From: Anadara kagoshimensis
Lineage: Eukaryota; Mollusca; Bivalvia; Arcoida; Arcidae
Assembly (NCBI GenBank): GCA_021292105.1
Contig: CM037869.1
Coordinates: 50,709,851-50,773,850, forward strand
Direction of reading: 5' to 3'
Length of the DNA: 64,000 nucleotides
Part shown: positions 54,241 to 64,000 of the stretch, piece after piece
Layout of the letters: each line of letters begins with the position of its first letter
Position numbering within the stretch: the stretch's first letter is position 1
Position numbers and translations under genes: made by a program
Notes under the pieces: generated by a model
The model's database searches: none
Told to the model about the DNA's origin: nothing
What the model saw: only the letters and a program-made list of their open reading frames with translations

Positions 54241-54623
54241 AGTGAGTGAGTGAGTGATGGTGTTTAACGTCCCAATCAAGAATATTTCACTTATATCGAG
54301 ATATAAGTCCCAGTCAAGAATATTTCACTTATATCGAGACGTCGCCAGCTATAGGCGAAAGTGCGGAAATTTTGCCTGTAAGTTGCGCTGATGGCATTAT
54401 ACAGCAGGGTTCTTTAGCGTGCCAACCCCACCGTGACACGGGGCCTCATTTATTTTAACTTCCCATCTGAAAAAACCGTGACTATCGTTCCGTAATGCCG
54501 AGTGCTTGGCGAAAGAACAGTCACTAGCCACTCTCAAGTCTTGGGTCAGACCCGGCCGGGGATTGAACCCACGACCTCCCACTTACGGAGCAAGCACTCT
54601 ACCAACTGAGCTACCGCAGTGGT
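54241..54623 (-). mobile_element. SINE-A, full length, low divergence, small internal duplication
   Basis: On the minus strand: head with 'tagctcagttggtagagtgc', full body, and a tail with GTGAGTGAGTG repeats (54241-54255). The segment 'tcaagaatatttcacttata' is present twice (about 54278 and 54314). Reading frames inside are not genes. Confidence 0.85.
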
Positions 54624-55020
54624 ACTAGACCGTAGTGAGAGAATGTTTAAAAAATTTTGTTCTTCGTGTCAAGTATGTTATGCAAAGTGCAAAGCATTTT
54701 TTTCAAAATGTGAGAAACCTGTTAAAAAGTTATCTCTTAATAAAACTATGTTTTTTTTTCCTTTGGAAGTACCGGTATTGGAGATTTTTCACAATAGTTT
54801 TGCCGTATGCAAACTTTTATACACTTACATGACAAAAAAAAAAATCATAAAATTTGATAAAATAAAGTAATGAAGTTATTTTAAATCCATTTATATTCAA
54901 TCGACAAATAAATGACAAAGCAAATATCAATAAAATTATAGTGACAATTGCATTTTCTTTCCAGAACACCGGACTTGCTTCCATGGTTAAAATTATCAGT
55001 CTTATCTTAATCTCTTTTAA
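54624..55020. other. AT-rich DNA, nothing recognised
   Basis: Short overlapping frames occur on both strands in low-complexity sequence. None has recognisable features. Confidence 0.45.
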
Positions 55021-55230
55021 AACTAAAACTGGTATAATATGTGATTTACTGCTAGATAAAATCTTAAAATTCCTCAAAAACTAAGGTATACTCCCTCTTG
55101 CAAAATATTTTCTACGCTACATTTGGTTAATTAATTTTGGTCCTTTTAGGCATCTTTTCAACATCTTGATCCAAGCACTACTGATGAGGAATTGTATTCC
55201 GAATAGGGCGTCTAGTAATGTAAAATTAAC
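55021..55230 (+). repeat. Retrozyme-like repeat, partial dimer
   Basis: It starts with the tail of one unit ('aaaactggtataatatgtga') and continues directly into the next ('attcctcaaaaactaaggta' …), so it preserves a head-to-tail junction. It ends with 'gtaaaattaacactgtttaa'. Confidence 0.7.
55174..55219 (+). ncRNA. Hammerhead ribozyme, inactivated
   Basis: CUGAUGA and stem II are perfect, but GAAAC reads GAAUA and stem III is altered (AGGGCGU). Stem I is partly paired (AGCACUA with UAGUAAU). Loss of the invariant GAAA should abolish cleavage. Confidence 0.7.
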
Positions 55231-55970
55231 ACTGTTTAATCCCATTTGCCAGTTTTCTAAGTTTTGAAGTGGTTGGAGCGAACTCTAGCTGATGGATATG
55301 TTTGTGTTTTATCGATATAGCAAATACAATTTTAATTGTTATTCTTTTGCACAGGATACTACTGCATTCATTTTTTTATTTTGACGACGACTTTTAATAA
55401 TAAATCGAATTATATAATTAATTACGACGGTGTTCAATATGTACTCAAAACAAAATGAATTAGATGAGGCAACCTAAGGTCATATAAACAAGTTTAAGTT
55501 GGAAAAATAGCTATTTTTGCTATATGAGGGGCAAATATAAAACCCCTGAACTGTAAAACAAAAGGTCAAAATTCCTGTTGGATACAGAAATTTCAAATAC
55601 TATTTCCATAATTTGAAAGAAAAACTTATGTTTTAATTAGGTAAAAAATAAAATATCGACTATATAGTATTCCTGGAAGTACAGTGGTTTTAAATTTCAA
55701 ATCTACATAAATCAGTCTGCAGCGTTACGGGATAAATACTTTCATTTCCTATACATGTCTTATTTTGTAGGTTTAGAAAAAGTGAATGTAGTAATTCAGT
55801 ATGATAAATAATTAAATATCCGGACTCTTTCAATAAATCAGCAAGTCAAAACCGGTGCATTTCATTTTGAATAGGTTTGTCGCTTTACTATACGACTAGT
55901 CTTTTGAGAAATTGAAGTCAAATGTTTTATCTCACTTTACGTTTGACATTCCGTGTTCCTTTCTTTCTCA
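55231..55970. other. AT-rich DNA, nothing recognised
   Basis: No gene or repeat family was recognised. Confidence 0.5.
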
Positions 55971-55975
55971 ATTCT

Positions 55976-56140
55976 TATTACAAACATGGCGGATTTAGCT
56001 AGCTAAAGAGATTGTTGCCTTTCCGGAGCAGCCGGCCTCACTTCTCTCAAATTCTCTGGTTTGACGTAATTTGTCAGTTTAAAAATTTCTACTTTGCTTT
56101 GGCATTATGATTTTGAGATAGACTAGTATGTTTGCTTTTT
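55976..56140 (+). mobile_element. Family R retroelement 3' UTR fragment
   Basis: 'catggcggatttagctagct', 'tttccggagcagccggcctc' and 'gactagtatgtttgcttttt'. Moderately diverged. Confidence 0.65.
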
Positions 56141-56249
56141 ATACTTACGCTGAACAAAGAATAATTAATACGTTTCTATGACAAACTAATGCCTGACTGT
56201 TCTACTAAACGCCATTAAGAATATAAGATTAAGTGAGGGCAGGGTTACA

Positions 56250-56403
56250 TTATATAAATATTACATTTCTGACAGGGTGCCAGTACATATTGTCACCTCG
56301 AGGAAGCATTGTTTGCCGAGGCGATAGCCGAGGTTGACAATGCTTTTAGAGAGGTGACAATATGTACTGGCACCCTATCAGAAATGTAATATTTATTTTA
56401 TAA
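56250..56403. repeat. Long imperfect hairpin (~50-bp arms)
   Basis: 'aatattacatttctgacagg' + 'gtgccagtacatattgtcac' on the left is inverted on the right (56351-56403). The loop contains 'gccgaggcgatagccgaggt'. A further inverted pair around 'tgtcacatag' / 'ctatgtgaca' lies at about 56635-56665. Probably a foldback MITE. Confidence 0.75.
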
Positions 56404-56759
56404 CACCGAATGTTTGTTTTTTTTACCAATACATGATGTGCATCCTTTGTCTTTAGTAATGTCTGTACCAATTTTCATCCAATTTATACAAATGCACAGT
56501 CATTTGAGCCAAGAAATTTAAGAAACGCGTCCACGGCCCGCTTAATGATCCATTTAGTTAATGCAGGGTCTTTAGACTCTAACAAATTGCCATGACGTGA
56601 TCAAGTTAAGGGAGGCAACTCGAACAAAAGTTCTGTCACATAGTCACGCGCAGCGCTATGTGACATTATAAATTGTATGTGACAGTACAATTTGTTACAT
56701 AGCTCTTATCCAATGAAATTGCTAGATTTTTACATAAAGTGTAATAATAACAAATGCAG

Positions 56760-56875
56760 CATACATACATGTATACGGTCCATGTTGAAAATACAGTTCC
56801 AAAATTAAAGTAAAAACTAAAAACCGTCGAACCCTTCAACATTTACCTCTGAAGTGAGGCCGGGTGCAAGATCAA
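56760..56875 (-). mobile_element. Family R 3' UTR fragment (diverged)
   Basis: 'ggtccatgttgaaaatacag' and 'cctctgaagtgaggccgggt' keep the minus-strand UTR order. Confidence 0.5.
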
Positions 56876-56879
56876 ATAT

Positions 56880-57122
56880 GCAAGGACAAAAAAACTAGAA
56901 TTCTTGAGAGCAAAATAACTCCGCCTCCAACATTTAATGTTTTCTTGCGACCTTGACCCATCGAATATGACCTACCTTGATTTGTGACACACCTTTTGAC
57001 TATGAAGATTATTCATGTGAAGTTTTATGACAGTCTTCAAAAGAAGCTATAAGATATGGCCCTTACACGATTTTACACGGAAGGACAATTAGACTAGTTT
57101 GCCGGGGGGGGGGGGGGGGGGG
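56880..57122 (+). repeat. Dispersed repeat, second copy of the 53.3-kb type, plus G-run
   Basis: 'ttcatgtgaagttttatgac' + 'agtcttc', 'gtgacacaccttttgac' and 'ttttacacggaaggaca' match 53345-53570. A G-run of about 20 follows at 57102-57122. Confidence 0.6.
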
Positions 57123-57821
57123 TTGTAGGGGTTTGGTTGGGGGTTATAAAAATGATCTTTCACGGTAACAGTAACTTTTATCCTTTAACTTTTTTATGAA
57201 GGTGAATGGGATATATTTTAGGAAAACCTCGTTAACATCACGTGGATAATGTTTTTAGCCTATTTTTTTTTAAACTGCTCAGAATCATCTTCTTAGTATA
57301 AACTAGATCTAGGCCATTGATTAAAACTCGGAAAAGTATTGATCGACCTTAGAATGTTTTCATTATTTATAAAGTGAACTTAATGCAAATTTATTATTCT
57401 TAAATAAGCGCCTTGATCCTTAACCGTCCTCTTGTATAAAAAACATACCAGATTCGACACTAATTTTCACACAATTTTATTCTTATTTCCAAATTTAAGC
57501 TTTAATTAGAAAACATTAAAGTATAATTTTTGTAACAATCCTTAAATTTTATATTACTCTTTATTTAGATATTTTCTTCGATTGCGTATGCATTAATCAA
57601 TTTAATTTTTCTTTTCAATTATCTTATTTTAAATAAGCAATAACGAATTTGAATGAGTATTCTCAGGATGTTCTTTTATTGCAACTTGACAGATACTAGC
57701 GATTCTAAGTACTGTTTAATACAATTATGTAATCGTATGTTGAAATGTGAATTTAAACTGATATTAATGTTTTCTAAAATCAATTAACATCGCCCCTTAG
57801 CATGCAGAGAATAAGTAATCG
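57123..57821. other. AT-rich DNA, nothing recognised
   Basis: No gene or repeat family was recognised. Confidence 0.5.
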
Positions 57822-58332
57822 CAGTACAGATTTGTCGAAAGTTTATCACTGACTTAAAGAAAAAGAGTCGCAGTTTGGTACCTATAGACCTAGATATGAC
57901 TTGCTAGGAGCTGAAAAATCTAAACAATAAGTTGAATAATGGTGTTTACCGTCCCAGCCAAGAAGATTTCACTTATATCGATACGTCACCAGGTATAGGC
58001 GAAGGTGCAGAAGTTTTGCCTGTGCGTTGCGATGATGGCATTACGCAGCAGGGTTTTTTATCGTGCAAAGCCTACCGTGACACGGAATCTCTTGTATTTC
58101 AAGTTCCAAACGAAAAGAAAGGCGACTTCCATTTCGTAATGCCAAGTGCTTGGCGAGTAATCAGTCACTACCCACTTTCAACTTTTAGATCTGACCCGGC
58201 CGGGGTTCAAACCCAAGACCTCCCACATACGCTGAAAATTTTCAGAGATAGATAACCTGTCGGGAAAAGTGTAAGAAGGGTTGATTCGACATTGATTCTT
58301 TTATACTGAGTGCTAAACTTTCGACAGGTCTA
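57822..58332 (+). mobile_element. MITE-1 copy split by a SINE
   Basis: The left end is 'cagtacagatttgtcgaaag' + 'tttatcact'; the right end is 'gagtgctaaactttcgacag' + 'gtct'. Removing the SINE at 57938-58232 leaves about 215 bp, the normal MITE-1 length. Confidence 0.65.
57938..58232 (-). mobile_element. SINE-A, minus strand, truncated head
   Basis: Tail 'atggtgtttaccgtcccagc', body 'gcgaaggtgcagaagttttg', and part of the T arm ('cggccggggttcaaaccc'). The rest of the tRNA head is missing or decayed. A 107-codon plus-strand frame across it is spurious. Confidence 0.75.
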
Positions 58333-58590
58333 TTTGATGACAATTGCATTAAACATTTGCCTAATGTCATCAACATCTTTATCGACATTAAGTTTTAAAT
58401 GAATCCGATTTAACATATGCTGTGTATATAGTTCGACTGTCAGATCAAACTAATAAGATTATGCATACTATTCCCTAAATTTGCTGCTTGTTAAAAATTC
58501 CTCAAAAATTAAAGTATACTCCATCATGCAATGCATGTTCTTTGCTCCTTTGCTGATTTTGGTGCAATTACATATTATACCAGATCTTTA

Positions 58591-58628
58591 TTTTTACAGC
58601 ACTAGACGGCCGTCTAGTGCTGTAAAAA
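58591..58628. repeat. Perfect 38-bp palindrome from two ribozyme halves
   Basis: The two 19-base arms are exact reverse complements centred between 58609 and 58610. Each arm is the cleavage-site side of the hammerhead (stem III GUC, then UAGUGCUGUAAAAA), one per strand. Confidence 0.9.
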
Positions 58629-58709
58629 TATATTAAAACTATATTTTATTACTTTGGGTTTCTTTTCAACATCTTTCATAATTTTGGTCCAACAACTACT
58701 AATGAGGAA

Positions 58710-58866
58710 TTGACGGATCGCCGGCCACGCACACTATGTTCCGAGAAAGGGGCGACGTGCTTGAATGACACGCAAAAAGAATGAAAACTCGGCCTGAATT
58801 GTGCGGATTAATGGCATCACTGACACTAGAAAGTCATTAGTTGCCGTGATGCTGTTTTGGTATCGA
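58710..58866 (+). mobile_element. MITE-2, right end missing
   Basis: Left end TTGACGGATCGCCGGCCACG and internal 'gtgatgctgttttggta' match the copies at 48282 and 61567. The right inverted end is absent, and the sequence passes straight back into the ribozyme repeat. Confidence 0.7.
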
Positions 58867-58899
58867 CTGGTATAATATGTAATTCAATAATAAACTAAC

Positions 58900-58975
58900 G
58901 TGTATCCTTCCGGAGCACCTGATATCACTTCCCAAGTGAAAGTTCATGATTTTATTGGAATTTGTCAGTTCCTAA
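58900..58975 (+). mobile_element. Family R 3' UTR scrap
   Basis: 'gtatccttccggagcacctg', 'gtgaaagttcatgatttta' and 'tttgtcagttccta' lie in UTR order. Confidence 0.5.
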
Positions 58976-59185
58976 TTTAACATTTCTCAAAAACTGAGGT
59001 ATACTCCCTCATGCAGGGTATTTCCTTAGCTTAATTTGGTAAAATATATTTGGTCCTTTCGGTAGCTTCTCAACACATTCAAAATAATTTTAGTTTCAAA
59101 TTTTGGTCCAAGCACTACTGATGAGGAATTGTATTCCGAAACGGCCGTCTAGTGCTGTAAAATTAAAACTGGTTTAATATGCAAT
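58976..59185 (+). repeat. Retrozyme-like repeat copy, well preserved
   Basis: Runs from 'tctcaaaaactgaggtatac' through 'tttcggtagcttctcaacac' to the ribozyme and the tail 'aaaactggtttaatatgcaa'. Confidence 0.75.
59111..59156 (+). ncRNA. Hammerhead ribozyme, type I, intact
   Basis: Identical to the copy at 17992-18037: AGCACUA/UAGUGCU stem I (7 of 7), CUGAUGA (59118-59124), stem II GGAAU/AUUCC, GAAA (59138-59141), ACGGCCGU, cleavage expected between 59149 and 59150. Two copies 41 kb apart with the same 46 bases argue for recent spread or for selection on the fold. Confidence 0.9.
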
Positions 59186-59806
59186 CGGATTTTGTGCATA
59201 TAATAGCTATATGACCTGGTTGTACATAATAATTTTCAATGAATGTGGCATCCATCTTAACTTGTTATAACATATAAAAATAATACTTACTAACGTTTTG
59301 AAACATTTTAATTGAATCAATATATATTATATCTTGTTGAAACATTTAGAATATTGCATTTTTAAAAAATCCAAATTCCAAAACACGCTATTTCATAAGG
59401 ATTGAATTTCCCGGTCGTCCCAAAATACCCTTTAACCGCTCGCCAAAGCTATATTTTAAGGAAATTTAATTATCATACGTAAATAACCCATGGGTAGAAA
59501 GAGGTAGACAGAAGAAAACTTGGTATAGATATTCAGATAAATTATATACGAGTAAAACATTGAATAGCGAACAGCTTGAAGAAAACATGCCCCGATTCCA
59601 CATCTATTCCTAAGCTTCACGGTTTTTTTTTATTTAAATCTGATAACTTTTGACAATCTCTTATGCAGCTTTAAATAATTGTTTCAATCATGTAAAAAGA
59701 GTGATCTTCAAAAATACATGGTAAATTAATGAATACCTTGAAAACTAACAATATTATTAGATTTCATATTTGCCCGCTTTAAGTAAAGGAAAACCTTAGA
59801 CAAGAA
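59186..59806. other. AT-rich DNA, nothing recognised
   Basis: No gene or repeat family was recognised. Confidence 0.5.
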
Positions 59807-60069
59807 ATGTGCAGAAATTTTGCCTGTGCGTTGCGCTGATGGCATTATACAGCAGGGTTCTTTAGCGTGCCAAGCCCACCGTGACACAGGACCTCGCTTA
59901 TTTTAAGTTCCCATCCGAAAGAACCGTGACTTTCATTTCGTAATGCCGAGTGCTTGGCGAAAGAACAGTCACTACCTACTTTCAAGTCTTGGGTCAGACT
60001 CGGCCGGGGATCGAACCCACGACCTCCCACTTACGGAGCGAGCACTCTATCAACTGAGCTACCGCAGTC
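59807..60069 (-). mobile_element. SINE-A, minus strand, 3'-truncated
   Basis: Complete head ('tagctcagttgatagagtgc', B box 'gggttcgatccccgg') and most of the body, but the terminal 'gacgtctcgatataagtg' and tail are absent. Confidence 0.85.
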
Positions 60070-60429
60070 GAGAAATGATTTTGAAACTAGACTAAGCCTG
60101 TTTAAGAAATTACAACTTTAGAATAGAATCTTAGAATGTATCGGTTGATAATTTTAAAATTGAAACTTCTGTTCAAAAAGTGCTTGAGTCACCTTTAAAT
60201 GTTCGTTTAAAATTAGAATAAGGATTATAGTTTAGTTTATTTTATTTATTTATTTATTGATTGATTTATTTATTTTTTTATTTGTTGATGAAAAACGGTG
60301 TCATTACGTTCAATTGTCTTCGTCTTATCGCCTAATAAATAATACACTCCTTTTATTCGGTAATAAATGAAATTAATTTAAGAAGTGCTCTTTAATTACA
60401 TTGCAAGCCTGTCTTAAGTGTAACTTTAA
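60070..60429. other. AT-rich DNA with (TTTA)n tract
   Basis: 60235-60285 is a TTTA/TTGA-type microsatellite. Nothing else. Confidence 0.6.
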
Positions 60430-60611
60430 GCAATGAATTGGTGTCAAATAGACACCTCATGGCAGCTTTTCGTTAGCTTTATACTAGTATTGACAGCTTT
60501 TAGACAGCTGTTATTTATATCTAGGAAGCTTTTCAGCCCTTAGCTATCCTTATCTCGACCACTCGACTGAGTTTCGTAAGCTCAGTTTTAAGTTTTTGAC
60601 AGGTCTGTACA
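60430..60611 (+). mobile_element. MITE-1 copy, left end worn
   Basis: The interior 'ggcagcttttcgttagcttt' and 'cttatctcgaccactcgact' match the copy at 62425. The right end is 'ctcagttttaagtttttgac' + 'aggtctgtac'. Confidence 0.65.
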
Positions 60612-60838
60612 TATTCTCATTGAATTTGATAGTTTTTTTCAATTGATAACCATTTTTCGTGACTAAACATAGAATTATGTAATTCAATCGACATAAAACA
60701 GAATTTATTGCATCGATGCTAAAAAAAGCCATTGTTATTTGTCATGCAAAGTAATTTTTCTTAAGGTTTCTTTTTATAGAAAGCTCAGATAAGACCATCA
60801 ATATAAACTTTATACAGTGCAGCCTTGTAGAAAATTTA

Positions 60839-61165
60839 CCACTTCGGTGGCTCAGTTGGTAAAGTGTTCACTCTGTAAGTGCAAGGTCGTGGGTACGAAC
60901 CCCGACCGGGTCTGACCCAAGACTTAAAAGAGGACAGTGACTGTTCTTTCCCCATGAACTCGGCATTGCGAAATGAAAGCAACGGTTCTTTCGATGGGAA
61001 CTTAAAATAAACGAGGTCCCGTGTCTTGGTAACGATTAGGAACACTGTTGTATAATGCCATCAGCGCAATGCACAGACAAAATTTCTGCACCTTCGCCTA
61101 TAGCTGACGACGTCTCGATATAGGTAAAATATTCTTGACTGGACGTTAAACGTCATTCCTCAACT
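60839..61165 (+). mobile_element. SINE-A, full length
   Basis: Head 'tggctcagttggtaaagtg', B box 'gggtacgaaccccgacc' (one change), full body, and tail 'ggacgttaaacgtcattcct'. Confidence 0.85.
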
Positions 61166-61566
61166 CAACCCAACCTGTATTTTATCTGAGTATATTACAA
61201 AAACATTTTTTAAAATCAAATTTTAGAAGTTTTTGTTGTTTCAAAGTCTCCGGAAAACGGTCTCGTTTGAGCTGTGTATATCGCAACTTGGTTGTCGAAA
61301 TCACACTCGACAAAAATTCTAAGGAAATGGTTTAGTCTAAGCTGTGTAAATCGTAACTGGGTAGTCAAATGACATCTAAATCGCAACTTTACTTAATATT
61401 CTTCTTTAGGTCATGCATAAGATTTTAAGATACAGAAGGACAACATTATAATATAATACGCTAACAGACCATCTTGTTACAAAAGCTCATGATACGGTCA
61501 CACGCATTAGTTTAGCGATAAAATATTCTGTATATATGACGATATTGTATTCCTGTTATCTTATAA
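61166..61566. other. AT-rich DNA with a short direct repeat
   Basis: 'gagctgtgtatatcgcaact' and 'aagctgtgtaaatcgtaact' (61269 and 61339) are two copies of a ~70-bp unit. Nothing coding. Confidence 0.45.
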
Positions 61567-61773
61567 TTGACGGATTGCCGGCCACGCCCACTGTGTTCCG
61601 ATTCTGGCCGTCATCACGGTACCAAAGCAACGTCACGGCAACTGATGACATACTAGTGCCAGTTACCTCATAAAATGAAACAATTCTGGTCGAGTTTTTA
61701 TTCTTCTTGTGTCTAATTCAAGCATGCCGGGTTTTTGTCAGAGCATTGTGGGCGTAGCCGAAGATCCGTCAAT
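61567..61773 (-). mobile_element. MITE-2, complete, ~207 bp
   Basis: TTGACGGAT…ATCCGTCAA ends with about 30 bp of inverted similarity ('gccggccacgcccac' / 'gtgggcgtagccgaag'). The interior matches the other copies in reverse orientation ('ggtaccaaagcaacgtcacg'). Confidence 0.8.
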
Positions 61774-62092
61774 TCTAGATGATACTTTGTAATTTACGAG
61801 GACAGTGTTTAGTATAAGTGTGTCACATCTAATGTATTCTATTTGATCAAGAAATGGTATATTTATTTATCATATACTTTATTTCCCGTGGCTTGTAATT
61901 ATATCATCCACTTTTAGGGTATAGCTGTTTTTAGAGTGTTAAAAGGATTTATTAAAACCATTAAAAACTCACGCGTTAATTGTCAGCATTCATAAGGGAA
62001 TAATAAATATCTAAAACCGATTATTACGCGTTTTAAAAGCCAGTAAATTAACTCTTACATTTCAAATGTAAAACACTTGACAATGTATTATA
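61774..62092. other. AT-rich DNA, nothing recognised
   Basis: No gene or repeat family was recognised. Confidence 0.5.
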
Positions 62093-62309
62093 CAGTGCAC
62101 ACCTGTCGAAAATGTAACACAGTACAGAATCGGCACATTGCATGCCAAGGCTCCTAGCTAGCTCTGGTCCGCTATTCGCCAGGTGCTAGCTACATGTATC
62201 TCTCGGCAGTTGTTCGTCTATAACCTTAAGATCTCTTTGTCACTCATAAGTGTAGTAGGTTTTGGTTTTTCTATAAGCTCCATGCTAAACTTTCGACAAG
62301 TCTGTAATG
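62093..62309 (+). mobile_element. MITE-1, ~217 bp
   Basis: Left end CAGTGCACACCTGTCGAAAA preceded by TA. The right end is 'gctaaactttcgacaagtct' + 'gtaatg'. The interior has 'tatctctcggcagttgttcg'. No coding capacity. Confidence 0.7.
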
Positions 62310-62424
62310 TTCGTTAAGCAGCTTTATTAATTGTATTAGTTTTTGTGTACTCGCATTCCTGTCTCCAACATAACCCCGACATCGGTATCATAATACTTGA
62401 TTAAATAAGATTGTTTCTCATCTA

Positions 62425-62618
62425 CAGTACAGACCTGTCGAAAGTTTAACACTAAGCTAACGAATAAGTAGCCATTGGTCAGTTCATCTCGGTCCCTCAA
62501 TTAATAGCTGCTGTATATCTGTCGGCAGCTTTTCAGTCACTAACCACCATATATATCTTGACCGCTCGGCAGACAACCTTCTTTAGGTCAGTTTTAAATT
62601 TTCGACAGGACTTTACTG
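62425..62618 (+). mobile_element. MITE-1, ~194 bp, best-preserved ends
   Basis: Left end CAGTACAGACCTGTCGAAAG; right end 'ttttaaattttcgacaggac' + 'tttactg'. TA flanks both sides (62423-62424 and 62619-62620), as expected of Tc1/mariner-type MITEs. Confidence 0.8.
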
Positions 62619-62817
62619 TAAGTTAAAAAGACTGTCAAAATCATTAATTATATATACTTGCGCCATATATAACAGGAATTATATAATTTGCAGATACCAA
62701 CACAGACAATAAAAGACAAGTTATTGTCCAATATCATGTTATTGCTAGTTGAGAGTTTGGGGCATATATATAGCCAATTAGTAAATATTTGGTATCTGTA
62801 AATGTAAATCAGTCAGG

Positions 62818-63168
62818 CCACTGCGGTAGCTCGGTTGGTAGAGTGCTCGCTCCGTAAGTGTAAGGTCGTGGGCTCGAACCCCGGCCGGGTCTGACCCAAG
62901 ACTTGAAAGTGGGTAGTGACTGTTCTTTCGCCATGCACTAGGCATTACGAAATGAAAGTCACGCTTCTTTCAGATGGAAAATTTAAAATAATTGAGGTCC
63001 CGTGTCACGGTTGGCTCAGTGACACGCTAAAAAACCCTGCTGTATAATGCTATCAGCGCAACGCACAGCAAAATTTCTTCACTTTCGCCGAAAGCTGGCG
63101 ACGTCTCGATATAAGTGAAATATTCTTGACTGGGACGTTAAACACCATTACTCACTCACTCACTCACT
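62818..63168 (+). mobile_element. SINE-A, full length, (CACT)n tail
   Basis: Head 'tagctcggttggtagagtgc', B box 'gggctcgaaccccgg', body with a small insertion ('ggctcagtgacacgc'), and tail 'gggacgttaaacaccattac' + (TCAC)n. Confidence 0.9.
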
Positions 63169-64000
63169 TTCTTCAGAAAGTTGTCACTATGGATAACATA
63201 TGCCACCATCATCTTTTGATCCCCTTACTCCTATTTCACAGAATTTCCATAATTAAGGTATTCCTTAAATTTAATCAGGCAAAATGAAATCTTGACAAAT
63301 TTTGTAAATATTTAGGATATTCGGGAATTGAATGTGTCATTTTTAAGCTGATTCTAAGCTAAATGACTTGTATCAATTTTGTAAAAAAAATAATTACAAT
63401 TCGTAGTGGTCAAAATTCGTAGTTGCCAAAATTCACAAAACATTAAGGAAAATTTTGGTCAAAGAAAACTGTAACCAAATGCCAAAGAGATGCGGAATGT
63501 TTTAGGATGGTAGACTGCGGATTGATCTTGGATGGTAGAGTGGAGTAATAGTGTTTTCCTAAGTCAATATCATTTTATTTATATCGAGACAGTCCGTTCT
63601 TTGTTGTTGGAGTGGAGCAATCCGGAGAAAATCATTGCCTTCAACAAGTGAACTGACAAAATTTCTTATATTATGATCTGTCTAGTTTGATTTGAAACTA
63701 GACTGTGATAAGTGTTTTGATCTAAGAGCTCGCACTTTGGACAATCCGACCAAAATGACACCAAAATAAAATGTGACTTGATCAAATATATATAACCAAA
63801 TAAACTGATGATATTTCTGACAATAAAAATGATGAGCCATTAAAACATAATACACCATTTTTGTAAATTTGAAGATAATGTTTAAAATGTGGATATACAA
63901 AAAAGGGGTATAATAGTACATCTAACTACAACATACAGATAAATAAAAAGATAAAACAGAAGCCATCTCTCTAAATAACACGGAATAAACAAGATAATTT
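63169..64000. other. AT-rich DNA, nothing recognised
   Basis: Short frames only, with no recognised gene or repeat. The window ends here. Confidence 0.5.

Larger units (their letters stand above)
58480..58900. repeat. Rearranged retrozyme-like copies with a MITE-2 insertion
   Basis: 58490-58560 is the left part of a plus-strand unit. 58566-58609 is the 3' end of a minus-strand unit, joined at the stem III palindrome to the 3' end of a plus unit (58610 on). A further plus unit reaches 'ctactaatgaggaatt' (58697-58711), where MITE-2 starts. After MITE-2 the family resumes at 'gactggtataatatgtaatt'. Confidence 0.7.

Noticed and set aside
57932-58255. 107-codon plus-strand frame
   Set aside because: It lies wholly within a minus-strand SINE-A. 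The same sequence gives similar spurious frames at 28909, 54397, 59845 and 60836.

Overview
The window looks like nuclear DNA from an invertebrate animal, most likely a mollusc or other lophotrochozoan. It is AT-rich, has no bacterial-style operons, and is dominated by tRNA-derived SINEs, short inverted-repeat transposons, retroelement 3' fragments and tandem repeats. The mollusc assignment is an inference from the kinds of dispersed repeats and from the type of orphan receptor present; no species call is possible from the sequence alone.

Only one intact conventional gene is visible: an intronless, atypical rhodopsin-class G-protein coupled receptor of 408 residues (19943-21169, +) with a polyadenylation signal downstream. 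A second possible coding locus is a 7.7 kb array (about 31056-38830). Its minus strand encodes several hundred residues of a decapeptide repeat (E-Q-Q/T-...), arranged as a 30-residue (90 bp) higher-order unit. The low-coordinate end is an open frame of 545 codons; the rest is broken by about six indels and eight stops.

The rest is mobile DNA. Four items stand out. (1) A ~325-nt repeat family carries hammerhead ribozymes (retrozyme-like) near 1.3, 18.0-18.6, 55.2, 58.6 and 59.1 kb. Two copies have a canonical core and fully paired stems, and one pair lies head-to-tail exactly 325 nt apart. (2) A 317-bp miniature LTR-type element (25038-25354) has direct terminal repeats that are themselves tRNA-like, with Pol III A and B boxes, a tRNA-Pro-type primer binding site and a polypurine tract; a solo terminal repeat sits at 1-103. 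(3) A nested transposon complex (13129-16910) has long terminal inverted repeats built of short subrepeats, sits inside a minisatellite, and is itself hit by an 821-bp Mutator-like element with a 9-bp target duplication. (4) Two TA-flanked inverted-repeat elements are nested at 49381-52795, the inner one carrying a possible captured 3' exon.

Layout: 0-12 kb, scattered repeat fragments, a LINE reverse transcriptase tail, a hAT transposase fossil and a SINE with a perfect 13-bp target duplication. 12-19 kb, the minisatellite/transposon complex and the tandem ribozyme repeats. 19-21 kb, the receptor. 21-31 kb, tandem repeats (51, 95 and 116 bp), SINEs and the tRNA-LTR element. 31-39 kb, the coding-type satellite. 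39-64 kb, dispersed repeats, a 644-bp foldback element, MITEs, SINEs and ribozyme repeats. The most numerous family is a retroelement recognised by a reverse-transcriptase-like C-terminal tail followed by a fixed 3' untranslated region; about 20 mostly truncated copies share the same 3' end, and one of them has been amplified into the 95-bp satellite.
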